A DNA stretch of 64,000 nucleotides from the NCBI RefSeq assembly GCF_002355835.1, contig NZ_AP017459.1, positions 1,050,533-1,114,532 on the forward strand. Direction: 5' to 3'. Of this stretch, positions 8,902-17,363 are shown one piece after another (position 1 is the first letter of the stretch; each line of letters opens with the position of its first letter). The DNA comes from Candidatus Endomicrobiellum trichonymphae (lineage in GTDB: Bacteria > Elusimicrobiota > Endomicrobiia > Endomicrobiales > Endomicrobiaceae). The notes below the pieces were generated by a model. The model searched no databases. It had not been told where the DNA came from and was given only the letters and a program-made list of their open reading frames with translations. Both the position numbers and the translations under genes were made by a program.

Positions 8902-11220
8902 TTAAATTAAAGTGAGATTGGCTATTCTTGCGAGCAGTTTTTTCCACTGTCCAGTTTCAAATAAAACTACAAGTTTTAAATCGTTTCCCACACCGCTTTT
9001 TTCAATAATTTTACCTCTGCCGAAAACAGGATGCGAGACCGCCGTTCCTATTTTGTACGGACTCAAATCTTCAGCGGGATTATCAAACCGTTCAGCTTTT
9101 GTTATCTCCCCACCGGACGACATATAACCGTAACTCCCGGCGTTTGTATACACTATTTCGGCTTTAAAAGATTTTTTATTAAAACTTCGGAAATTTTGTT
9201 CACGACCGAAACCGTCGCTATGTATTATTGTCCTGTTAAATCCTTGACTCAATCTATTTTGAAAATTCTGTTTTCGGTTTTGTTCCATTTCGGCAGACTC
9301 GTCTTTAAATCCCGCTTCCGCAATAAAGCGTGACGGCATATTCCATATTATCTTGCCGTAAACTTTTCTTTCTGTCGACCAGCACAAATACAAACATTTT
9401 CTCGCTCTTGTCATTCCCACATACATAAGTCTTCTTTCCTCTTCCAGCTCTTTGTCATTAAAAGCGGATTCCCCCATAGGAAACAATCCCTCTTCAAGTC
9501 CGCAGATGAAAACATTGTCAAATTCCAGTCCCTTAGCTAAATGCAGAGTCATTAAAGTAACTTTTCCTTTTGATTCGTCAGGAGAATCTGCATCGTTCAT
9601 CAAGGCAATCTGCGTCAAATATCCGGCAAGCGATTTATCAAGCGAACGGTTTTTTTCAAAGTCATCAACAGCGGATATCAATTCTTGTATATTTTCTATT
9701 TTTATCTTCGATTCGGGCGTGTTTTCCGCCTCAAGTTCTTTTAAATATTCGGAATCTGTTATGACTTTTTCGACTATCAGTTTAACAGAACCACTGTTTT
9801 TTAATGTGGAAAAATCTTTTATAAACTGCGCAAAAGAATTCAAAGCTTCTACCGGTCCTTTGGTTAAACCCGCCTCCTGCGCAAAAGGTACGGACTGCCA
9901 GATAGACATATTTTTAAGCTGAGCAAAATTTTCGAGAGTTTCTATAGATGTTTTCCCGATTCCTCTTCTGGGAATATTTATAACTCTTTTAAAACTCACA
10001 TTGTCGTTCGGGTTGTATATAAGTTTTAAGTAAGCTATGACGTCTTTAATCTCTGCACGGTCATAAAACCGCAGCGTGCCTACAATGGCATAAGGTATGC
10101 GGGATAATCTGAACGTGTCTTCAAATGTACGGGACTGCGCATTTGTCCTGTAAAAAACTGCATAATCTGAAAATTTACATTTATTGTCGTATGCATTCGA
10201 ATAAATTAACTCAGCAACTTTTACAGCCTCGTCGTTTTCATTTACGGCTTTTAAAACTGTTACGGATCCGTTGTCGGGATTCTGCGTCCATAACCGTTTT
10301 GATATTCTTGCATTGTTGTACTTTACAACTTGGTTAGCCGTCGATAAAATTTTCGGAGTTGACCTGTAATTTTGCTCTAATTTCACCGATTTAGCGTTCG
10401 GATAATCCTTTTCAAAATCCAGAATATTATTTATGTCAGCTCCTCTCCATGAATAGACTGACTGATCATCGTCGCCGACGACGCATACATTATGGTATTT
10501 CCCTGCAAGCAGCTTTATAAATATATATTGCGCGTGGTTTGTATCCTGATATTCATCCACCATAATATACTTGTATTTCTCCCGATAATGCTCCAGCAGC
10601 TCCGAATGCCGCTGCAAAGCTGAAACAGTCCGCATTATCAGATCGCCAAAATCCATAGCGTCTGCTCTTTCCAATTTCTTCTGATATAGTTCGTAAATTT
10701 TTGCCACTGTAATCCCGAAAAAATCGCCCGCAGATTCAGCTTCGGCTACCATATCAGACGGAAATTTTAAATTGTCTTTTGCACGACTTATTTTATCTGC
10801 TATTATTGAAAGCTTGAATTTTTTCTCGTCAATACTTAGTTCTTTTACACAATCCTTGACTACGCTTTTCTGATCGATGAAATCGTATATTAAAAAATAG
10901 GGATTTAAGCTGATTCTTGAAGCTTCAGCACGCAGAAAATGAGCGCAGAACGAGTGGAATGTTGATACCCATACGTTTACCCCTACCCCCGGGATAAGAT
11001 CAGATATTCTTTTCTTCATTTCCGAAGCAGCTTTGTTGGTAAATGTGACAGCCAAAACAGATTGCGACACAACGCCTAAAGAAAGCAGATATGCAATTCT
11101 ATGCGTGATGACTCTGGTTTTGCCTGTTCCTGCCCCAGCGAAGATTATCAAAGGACCCTCGGTGCAAAGAACGGCTTCTGCCTGAGAAGGATTTAAATTT
11201 TTAGTCAACATTTCTTTCAT
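8902..11220 (-). CDS. pcrA: ATP-dependent DNA helicase UvrD/PcrA
   Basis: 772-residue superfamily 1A 3'-5' helicase of nucleotide excision repair and replication restart. Motifs appear in order: Q-motif LNPSQAEAV, Walker A AGAGTGKT (about 29-36), DEYQDTN (Walker B), GDDDQSVYSWRGAD (motif III), QNYRS (IV), TLHLAKGLEFDNVF (V) and VGMTRARKCLYL (VI). The C-terminal ~60 residues (GTAVSHPVFGRGKI) form the PcrA-type Tudor-like domain that binds RNA polymerase in this family. Intact, usual length. Start ATG 11220 chosen; a second Met three codons on is an alternative. Confidence 0.96.
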   Translation of the reverse strand: MKEMLTKNLNPSQAEAVLCTEGPLIIFAGAGTGKTRVITHRIAYLLSLGVVSQSVLAVTFTNKAASEMKKRISDLIPGVGVNVWVSTFHSFCAHFLRAEASRISLNPYFLIYDFIDQKSVVKDCVKELSIDEKKFKLSIIADKISRAKDNLKFPSDMVAEAESAGDFFGITVAKIYELYQKKLERADAMDFGDLIMRTVSALQRHSELLEHYREKYKYIMVDEYQDTNHAQYIFIKLLAGKYHNVCVVGDDDQSVYSWRGADINNILDFEKDYPNAKSVKLEQNYRSTPKILSTANQVVKYNNARISKRLWTQNPDNGSVTVLKAVNENDEAVKVAELIYSNAYDNKCKFSDYAVFYRTNAQSRTFEDTFRLSRIPYAIVGTLRFYDRAEIKDVIAYLKLIYNPNDNVSFKRVINIPRRGIGKTSIETLENFAQLKNMSIWQSVPFAQEAGLTKGPVEALNSFAQFIKDFSTLKNSGSVKLIVEKVITDSEYLKELEAENTPESKIKIENIQELISAVDDFEKNRSLDKSLAGYLTQIALMNDADSPDESKGKVTLMTLHLAKGLEFDNVFICGLEEGLFPMGESAFNDKELEEERRLMYVGMTRARKCLYLCWSTERKVYGKIIWNMPSRFIAEAGFKDESAEMEQNRKQNFQNRLSQGFNRTIIHSDGFGREQNFRSFNKKSFKAEIVYTNAGSYGYMSSGGEITKAERFDNPAEDLSPYKIGTAVSHPVFGRGKIIEKSGVGNDLKLVVLFETGQWKKLLARIANLTLI

Positions 11221-11641
11221 TTCTTATATGTTTTCACCGCGTCACTGTTTTCTTCAGTCATAAAGACAAAAGAAAAAATTAAATGTTTATTGCGAAATTA
11301 TACACTCTCATATCCGCGCTTGCATTTTTTTACCCTCCGTCTCCTTAAGACTTTGCATCAACGGATTTAAATGTGCCTATATTATAGCAAAAAATTGCCT
11401 GTCAGCCCATCCTAGAAGTATATGCCCCTATATGAAAATTTTGATATAATTAATTAAAAGTAATATTCGGACGGTATAGACCAGTCAAAAAAAAAAATTT
11501 TATATTGTCTGTCTTTTTCTAAAATGCACTACTTTTGAAGAATACTGAAAGAAAGAACAAAAGACAGAATGCAAGAGATAAAGTCTGCTTAATATAACAA
11601 AAAGAATCGGAAACAATATTAAACACTACAGGAGAAACTAA
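11221..11641. other. Divergent intergenic region
   Basis: 420 bases between the divergently transcribed uvrD and nitroreductase genes, very AT-rich. It must contain promoters for both, but no convincing -35/-10 pair could be picked. A Shine-Dalgarno AGGAG stands just before the nitroreductase ATG. Nothing else recognised. Confidence 0.4.
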
Positions 11642-12142
11642 ATGGATATTTTACTTGAAAGGAAAAGCGTCCGCAAATATACAGACGAAGACGTTAAAAA
11701 AGAGGATTTAGATTATATTTTGTGCGCCGCCATGTCTGCTCCTACAGCGAGAAATACGAGATGTTACTCTTTTATCGTAATAAAAGACAAAGAAACGCAC
11801 AAAAAAATTGCTTCTCTACACCGCGCCGCACAGATGATTTTGCAGGCTCCTTTAGCGATTTTGGTCGTAGGCGATCAAAATGCCGCTTTTGAAAGATACC
11901 TGCCTCAAGATTGTGCGGCAGCAACCCAAAATATACTCCTTGCGGCTACTGCAAGAGGATATGGGTCGGTTTGGTGCGGCGTTTACTCTAATGAAGAAAG
12001 ATCAAAAGCTATGGAGAAACTTTTTAATCTTCCCGAAAATATAAAAGCCTTTTCTCTCGCCGTCATAGGAAAATCGGCGGACAACAATCCGCCGAAAAAC
12101 AGCTGGCAACCTGAAAAGATTAAGTATGAAGTATGGAAATGA
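11642..12142 (+). CDS. Nitroreductase family FMN protein
   Basis: 166 residues of the short nitroreductase type. ERKSVRKYTDEDV at the N-terminus gives the FMN-phosphate contacts, APTARNTR (about 36-43) the second FMN block, and the glycine-bearing GYGSVWCGVYS (about 118-128) the third. Such proteins reduce quinones, flavins or nitro compounds using NAD(P)H as dimers; the physiological substrate is unknown. A good AGGAG lies before ATG 11642. The last four codons overlap the start of argS, implying joint translation. Confidence 0.88.
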   Translation: MDILLERKSVRKYTDEDVKKEDLDYILCAAMSAPTARNTRCYSFIVIKDKETHKKIASLHRAAQMILQAPLAILVVGDQNAAFERYLPQDCAAATQNILLAATARGYGSVWCGVYSNEERSKAMEKLFNLPENIKAFSLAVIGKSADNNPPKNSWQPEKIKYEVWK

Positions 12143-13797
12143 TAAGACAAAAAATAAAAGACAGTTTAAAAGTTATAATCGCAAAATATTTACAGGGTAA
12201 GGGAATAACGGACAGACTGAACTTTACCTTAGAGATTCCACCGAGAAATATCGATGCCGATTTTGCTTTTAATGCAGCAATGCTTATAGCAAAAAAAGTT
12301 AAAATAAATCCTAGAACCGTCGCTCAGGAACTCATAGATATTACGGTTAAAGAAATTCCGGAACTTATAGAAAAAGCTGAAATCGCCGGAGCGGGTTTTA
12401 TTAATCTGCGTATTAAAAATGAAATTCTTTACAAAGAACTTGAGACAATTCTTAGAGAAAAAGATAAGTACGGCAGCTTTCCTGAAAACAATAAAGAGAA
12501 AATTCTGGTGGAATTTGTTTCGGCAAATCCTACCGGACCTTTACATATCGGACACGGACGCGGCGCCGCGATAGGTGATTCCATTGTAAGAATATTAAAA
12601 CATCTGGGATATGATGTTATAAAAGAATATTATTTAAACGACTACGGAAACCAAATGCTTGTTCTGTCGAAATCTGTGGAAATTCGTTTTAGGCAGCTTA
12701 AGGGAGAGAAAATTGATTTCCCTGCAGACCACTATCAGGGCAGCTATATCATTGATATTGCAAAACGTCTTATTTCTGAAAACAGAGATATTGATGAAGT
12801 AAATTTTAAATATGAATCCGTAAAAGAGATTCTGTCCTGGATAAAGGACGATCTTAAGGATTTTGCAGTAGAGTTTGACGACTGGTTTTCAGAGACTAAA
12901 ATAACTGCCGATAAGGATAAAAATGGTAAAACAGAAGTTGATAAGACATGCGAATATCTGCTTGCGAAAGGCAACGCTTATGTAAAAGGCGACGCATTAT
13001 GGCTTGCTTCAACAAAATTCGGAGATGACAAAGACAGAGTCTTAAAAAGAAGCGATGGCAGATATACTTATCTTGCTTCTGATGCTGCGCATCACAAAAA
13101 CAAGTTTGAACGAGGTTTTACAAAACTTGCCAATCTTTGGGGTGCAGACCATCACGGATATGTCGCAAGAATAAAAGCTTGCGTACAAATGCTGGGTTTT
13201 GATAAGGAAGCGCTAGATATTATTCTTTATCAGTTTGTCTCGCTTGTAAGAAACGGACAGTCCGTAACTATGTCAACTCGTACAGGCGAGTTTATAACTT
13301 TAAAAGAAGTTGCAGACGAAGTCGGAAAAGACGCATGCAGATTTTTCTTTTTAATGCGCGCTCCCGATTCACAGATTGAATTTGATCTGGAACTTGCAAA
13401 AAAACAGTCAAGCGAAAATCCGGTTTTTTATGTTCAGTATGTCAATGCAAGATGCAGTTCTATTATAAGGGAGAGTAAAAACAGAAGCGGTATTACATCA
13501 GAAATCAAAAATATAAATTTTTCTTTACTTAACACAAAAGAAGAAAGAGATTTAATAAAACAGCTTGCGGCGTTTTGCGATACGCTTGCCTTATCTGAAA
13601 AAACTATGAGTCCGCATCATTTTACGGTCTATTTGATTGAACTTGCCGATATATTTCACAAATTCTATGAGAATTATCGCGTTTTGACCGGTGACGCAAA
13701 TCTTACTTCGGCAAGACTTAAACTAATTGAAGGCGTTGCGATAATAATTAAAAATGGGTTAAATCTTTTGGGGGTTTCCGTTCCGGATAAAATGTAA
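12133..13797 (+). CDS. argS: Arginyl-tRNA synthetase
   Basis: 554-residue class I synthetase charging tRNA-Arg. The HIGH-type motif is NPTGPLHIGHGRGA (about 134-147) and the KMSKS-equivalent is TMSTRTGEF, the degenerate form usual in ArgRS. The N-terminal domain of about 110 residues and the C-terminal helical DALR anticodon-binding domain (YVQYVNAR and onward to the end) are both present. The ATG at 12133 overlaps the nitroreductase end; ATG 12139 is an equal alternative. A tRNA-Arg(ACG) substrate lies at 29.3 kb. Confidence 0.97.
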   Translation: MEMIRQKIKDSLKVIIAKYLQGKGITDRLNFTLEIPPRNIDADFAFNAAMLIAKKVKINPRTVAQELIDITVKEIPELIEKAEIAGAGFINLRIKNEILYKELETILREKDKYGSFPENNKEKILVEFVSANPTGPLHIGHGRGAAIGDSIVRILKHLGYDVIKEYYLNDYGNQMLVLSKSVEIRFRQLKGEKIDFPADHYQGSYIIDIAKRLISENRDIDEVNFKYESVKEILSWIKDDLKDFAVEFDDWFSETKITADKDKNGKTEVDKTCEYLLAKGNAYVKGDALWLASTKFGDDKDRVLKRSDGRYTYLASDAAHHKNKFERGFTKLANLWGADHHGYVARIKACVQMLGFDKEALDIILYQFVSLVRNGQSVTMSTRTGEFITLKEVADEVGKDACRFFFLMRAPDSQIEFDLELAKKQSSENPVFYVQYVNARCSSIIRESKNRSGITSEIKNINFSLLNTKEERDLIKQLAAFCDTLALSEKTMSPHHFTVYLIELADIFHKFYENYRVLTGDANLTSARLKLIEGVAIIIKNGLNLLGVSVPDKM

Positions 13798-13999
13798 ATT
13801 AAAACAGAAAAGATAAGATTCAACAACTCACAATATATTCTCAAATATATCCGTTATTCATTTTTCTAGTCAATAATTTCAACTTTCTAAAAGACGAAAG
13901 GCCATAATTAATAACTAACCTAAGTTATTCAAAAATTGAATACCGGCTGAAAAAGTCTACAGTCTTATACTCATTTAGTCAATCTCATATATTTTAAGG

Positions 14000-14028
14000 T
14001 TGACAATTTTATTTACATATTGTAAAAT
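14000..14028 (+). promoter_or_regulatory. Sigma-70-type promoter of bioB
   Basis: TTGACA at 14000-14005 and TAAAAT at 14023-14028 are separated by exactly 17 bases. Transcription would begin near 14035, leaving a leader of only ~15 bases before ATG 14051. The -35 box coincides with an in-frame TTG, which rules that codon out as the start of bioB. Confidence 0.75.
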
Positions 14029-14050
14029 TTATTTGAAGAAGAAAATACAA

Positions 14051-15010
14051 ATGGAAAATTTAATACTTGAAATTATAAGCGGTAAACAGGTCACAAAAGA
14101 AGAAGCTCTAAAATTTTTTGATTTTGAACTCGAAGAAATTTTTTTTGCGGCTACAAAAATACGCAGAAAATACAAGGGCAACAAAGTAAAAGTTTGTTCT
14201 ATCATAAACGCAAAATCAGGACAGTGCAGCGAAGACTGCAGATTTTGCACTCAATCGGCTTTTAATAAAACCGATGTGAAAGTATATTCTCTTACAGATA
14301 CTGAAAAAATAAAAGAATTTTCCACTAAAGCGTTAGAAAATGTGGGATGTTTCGGCATTGTTTCAAGCGGCAATTCTTTAAACGATGTTGAAATAGAAAA
14401 ACTTTGCGAAATGTTTAAAAATCATAAGAAAGTATCGCATTTGGGCGTTTCCATAGGCAAAATATCAGACGAAACTTTTCTTAAACTTAAAGAAGCCGGC
14501 ATAAAAAAAATGCATCATAACCTTGAAACGTCTGAAAATTTTTATCCCAATATTTGTTCTACGCACAACTATCAGGAAAGAGTCGACACGATAAAAAGAG
14601 CCAAAAAATTCGGTTTTGAAATCTGTTCCGGCGGACTTTTCGGTATGGGCGAAAGTCTTAAGGATAGAATAGATTTGGCATTTACTTTAAAAGCTCTCGA
14701 CGCTAATAGCATTCCGATGAACTTTTTAATGCATATCAAAGGCACAGCACTCGAACACCTGCCTGCATTGCCGCCCGTTGAAATTTTAAAAACAATAGCA
14801 GTTTTCAGAATAATTTTGAAAACTCCAGATATTATGATTTGCGGCGGCAGAGAAGTAAATCTGAGAGATTTACAATCTTGGATATTTCAAGCAGGTGCAA
14901 ACGGTATGATGACCGGCGGCTATCTCACCACAATAGGCAGAGACATAACTTCCGACAAACAAATGATAAAAGATTTAGGCTTAGAAATAGAACCTAACCA
15001 TACCTACTAA
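14051..15010 (+). CDS. bioB: Biotin synthase
   Basis: 319-residue radical SAM enzyme inserting sulfur into dethiobiotin. The cluster motif is CSEDCRFC (Cys 59, 63, 66). Downstream are GIVSSGN, SHLGVSIG, MHHNLETS (the 2Fe-2S/substrate region), CSGGLFGMGE, and a late CGGREVNLRD. ATG 14051 follows a strong promoter at once. Other bio genes are not in the window, so either the pathway is scattered or the cell salvages dethiobiotin; that is inference. Confidence 0.95.
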   Translation: MENLILEIISGKQVTKEEALKFFDFELEEIFFAATKIRRKYKGNKVKVCSIINAKSGQCSEDCRFCTQSAFNKTDVKVYSLTDTEKIKEFSTKALENVGCFGIVSSGNSLNDVEIEKLCEMFKNHKKVSHLGVSIGKISDETFLKLKEAGIKKMHHNLETSENFYPNICSTHNYQERVDTIKRAKKFGFEICSGGLFGMGESLKDRIDLAFTLKALDANSIPMNFLMHIKGTALEHLPALPPVEILKTIAVFRIILKTPDIMICGGREVNLRDLQSWIFQAGANGMMTGGYLTTIGRDITSDKQMIKDLGLEIEPNHTY

Positions 15011-15059
15011 AATCCCTTTTATATTTCTTATATATACTACTTACATAACATTTTCTGTC

Positions 15060-15088
15060 ATGTTGATGGGACAAAATCTCCTCAACAT
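15060..15088. repeat. Hairpin repeat, copy A
   Basis: A 29-base hairpin: ATGTTGATGGGA, loop CAAAA, TCTCCTCAACAT (12 pairs with one mismatch and one wobble). It has the same length and loop as copy B at 57147-57175, and the two copies are both followed within ~70 bases by CTGGATTTTT. The arms differ in sequence while pairing is partly kept. Confidence 0.6.
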
Positions 15089-15227
15089 CTTGTATTCCCC
15101 TGCCCGAAAACTGCGTCTTTTACCAACGACTTAACGCTGGATTTTTCAATCAATAGATATATGTTTAACTCTGCCGTTTTTTAATATTCAATGCGGCGAA
15201 AAACTCCTCTTCTCCGCTGTAAAAAGG

Positions 15228-15320
15228 TACAAGCATAGACTAAGACAAGAACTTCGGCAACGCGAAAAAATATCTTCTCTGTGATCTAAGGGAACGAAGT
15301 CTCCGAAACATCCAGTCTTT
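15228..15320. repeat. Dispersed repeat, copy C
   Basis: Over ~90 bases this aligns with 57091-57180: shared blocks are ACAAnCATA, AAGACAAGA, CTTC, AAAAAA, and a closing CCGAAACATC / TCGAAACATC. The segment GGGAACGAAGTCTCCGAAAC resembles the widespread GAGGA..GAAG..GAAGCAATC intergenic palindromes of many bacteria, in degraded form. Confidence 0.55.
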
Positions 15321-15715
15321 TCCTGTTCTATTCAAGACAGCAAACGCAAGAAAAAACTATATAGAGTTCTCCTCTATATCAACTTCTTTCTTTTAAGCTC
15401 CAGACGAGACAAAAAACTTGGAATTCAAAAACTTCCAATGTAACACGAACTGATTTGCCGGCAAATATTTTGTTTCCATCTTTTTTATTACAGACATCGC
15501 TGTACAATAAAAGCTTGCAACTTATGCTTATAATACCTTCTACTTATAGGTTGTCCTAAAAACCAAATAAGCCGCATTTTTGAGAGCTAATTTCGGGACA
15601 ATAAAAGGAAAATATAACTGATTAAAAAAAACAGATAAGAAAGTAAGAAATATCAAAGTGTTATATAAACTCCGCTGATGAAAAACACAATATGTAACGC
15701 ATAACATAAATTTAC

Positions 15716-15744
15716 TTGATAAAATAAGAAAAATTTTTTACAAT
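15716..15744 (+). promoter_or_regulatory. Probable promoter of the SNF-family transporter
   Basis: TTGATA at 15716-15721 and TACAAT at 15739-15744 with a 17-base spacer that is almost pure A/T. It lies ~100 bases before the transporter ATG. Confidence 0.6.
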
Positions 15745-15846
15745 ACCACTTATCTTTATTTATAATTTATATGAAAAAATAGTTTTTTTGACCTGCAAAG
15801 AAAAAGATTAAAAAATTTATAAGAACACACTGGAGAAACAGCAATT

Positions 15847-17157
15847 ATGAGTGCTATCAAAGATTCTTTTTCATCAAAATGGGGCTTGATTTTTGCTGCC
15901 GCAGGTTCGGCTATAGGTTTGGGGAATATATGGCTTTTTCCATATCGCGTAGGAGAACTGGGCGGAGCAGCATTTATAATTCCTTACATTACCTGTTTGC
16001 TTGTTTTGGGATTTATTGCAGTAATCGGAGAAGTGTCTATCGGCAGACTTACGGGATCAGGTCCTGTCGGAGCTTTTAAAAAAGTTCTGGAAATACGGGG
16101 CAAAAACGGAAAAATGGGAGAGATTTTCGGATGGATATGTGTTTTAGTTTCTTTGATACAAGCAGTAGGTTATACTTTGGTAGTATCATGGGTAGTGCGT
16201 TTTCTGGTAGGGTCGGCTACCGGTTCGGCTTTTAATGCGACTGACAGCTCTCAATATTTTGATTTCGTCAACAACAGCCAACCCTTATTATGGATCATCA
16301 TCACTGTGCTTACTACCGGTATAGCCATAGTAAAAGGCATTGAAAAAGGCATTGAAAGATGTTGTAAATTTATGATTCCTGCAGTTATTATTCTGCTTTT
16401 GGTCTTGGCAATAAGAGTTATTTTTCTGCCGCATGCTTTGGAAGGATACAAATATCTTCTTACCCCTAGATGGGAATTTCTATTTGATCCCAGAACGTGG
16501 ATGCTGGCTCTGGGACAGGTTTTTTACTCACTGTCAATAAGAGGATCGACTATGGTAGTATACGGTTCTTACTCAAATAAGAGCGACGATATAATTTCTT
16601 CCGCAAAGAATATTGTAGTTTTAGATACAATGGCTTCAATAATTGCAGCTTTGCTAATAATTCCCGCTGTATTTGCTTTCGGCAAAGACATCAAAGCCGG
16701 ACCCGCTCTTATGTTTATAACAATGCCTGATATTTTTAAAGGCATACCTTTGGGACAATTTTTCATGTTTATTTTCTTTATTGCGGTATTTTCTGCCGCG
16801 ATTACCTCGCTTATAGGCATGTTTGAAGTCGTGGTTGAAGTAATGCAAAATAAACTTAAAATTTCCAGGCTTTGGGCCGTAGCCGCTGTCTGCGTAATAA
16901 CGGCATTTATGTGCAATATTTTTGTAGTGGGAAATATCAGATGTGTCATTGATATTCTTGAAATCCATTTAATCCCGTTTTGCGCTTTAGTCAGCGGTAT
17001 TTTCTTTTTTTGGATTGTTCCAAAAAGCATGGTTTTTCAGGAAATTCAAAGTGGACGCTCTAAACCGATCGGTACATGGACTATACCTATAGGACGCTAC
17101 GTTCTCTGCAGTATCGTAATTATAGTTTACATCCTCAATATCCTTCAAGTGAAATAA
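15847..17157 (+). CDS. Neurotransmitter:sodium symporter (SNF) family transporter
   Basis: 436 residues, about eleven to twelve transmembrane helices, with the LeuT-fold signature in helix 1, WGLIFAAAGSAIGLGNIW and FPYRVGELGGAAF, which builds the sodium and substrate sites in this family. Later segments include GIEKGIE and a long run of hydrophobic helices to the C-terminus. Bacterial members import amino acids (Leu, Trp, Tyr) with sodium; the substrate here is not determined. GGAGA precedes the ATG and a strong terminator follows, so it is a single-gene transcript. For a symbiont this suggests amino-acid uptake from host cytoplasm (inference). Confidence 0.92.
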   Translation: MSAIKDSFSSKWGLIFAAAGSAIGLGNIWLFPYRVGELGGAAFIIPYITCLLVLGFIAVIGEVSIGRLTGSGPVGAFKKVLEIRGKNGKMGEIFGWICVLVSLIQAVGYTLVVSWVVRFLVGSATGSAFNATDSSQYFDFVNNSQPLLWIIITVLTTGIAIVKGIEKGIERCCKFMIPAVIILLLVLAIRVIFLPHALEGYKYLLTPRWEFLFDPRTWMLALGQVFYSLSIRGSTMVVYGSYSNKSDDIISSAKNIVVLDTMASIIAALLIIPAVFAFGKDIKAGPALMFITMPDIFKGIPLGQFFMFIFFIAVFSAAITSLIGMFEVVVEVMQNKLKISRLWAVAAVCVITAFMCNIFVVGNIRCVIDILEIHLIPFCALVSGIFFFWIVPKSMVFQEIQSGRSKPIGTWTIPIGRYVLCSIVIIVYILNILQVK

Positions 17158-17187
17158 CAGGCTTAAATAAAATATAAAGCGACAAAG

Positions 17188-17219
17188 AACGCCGGAGATT
17201 AAAATTTTCGGCGTTTTTT
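17188..17219 (+). terminator. Rho-independent terminator after the SNF-family transporter
   Basis: AACGCCG (17188-17194) pairs with CGGCGTT (17209-17215) around a 14-base A/T loop, running into six T residues. Confidence 0.85.
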
Positions 17220-17295
17220 CCGCATCCTTGACCCAATTTTGGCAAAAAACAACAAAATCATAAATAAACAATCTAAAACTTTATATATTTTCATG

Positions 17296-17325
17296 TTGAC
17301 ATCATATCCGGCAAAATGTTAAATT
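17296..17325 (+). promoter_or_regulatory. Promoter in front of the glutamine synthetase pseudogene
   Basis: TTGACA at 17296-17301 and TAAATT at 17320-17325 (18-base spacer; TTAAAT at 17 is the alternative). A GAAGGAG ribosome site precedes ATG 17364. The expression signals thus survive although the gene is broken. Confidence 0.6.
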
Positions 17326-17363
17326 AATGTACATTTTTACAAAGATAGTAAGAAGGAGAATTT

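Larger units (their letters stand above)
15011..15715. other. Non-coding stretch with degraded repeats
   Basis: About 700 bases between bioB and the transporter with no gene. It holds two degraded copies of a dispersed hairpin repeat (15060-15088 and about 15228-15320, listed separately). No RNA gene recognised. Confidence 0.5.

Noticed and set aside
14000..14050. TTG 14000 as the start of bioB (17 extra residues).
   Set aside because: It coincides with the -35 box of a clear promoter; ATG 14051 fits the family.
16569..17030. Long open frames opposite the SNF-family transporter, uvrD, purL and lysE-pyrE.
   Set aside because: They are antisense shadows of well-identified genes with no supporting start signals or motifs.
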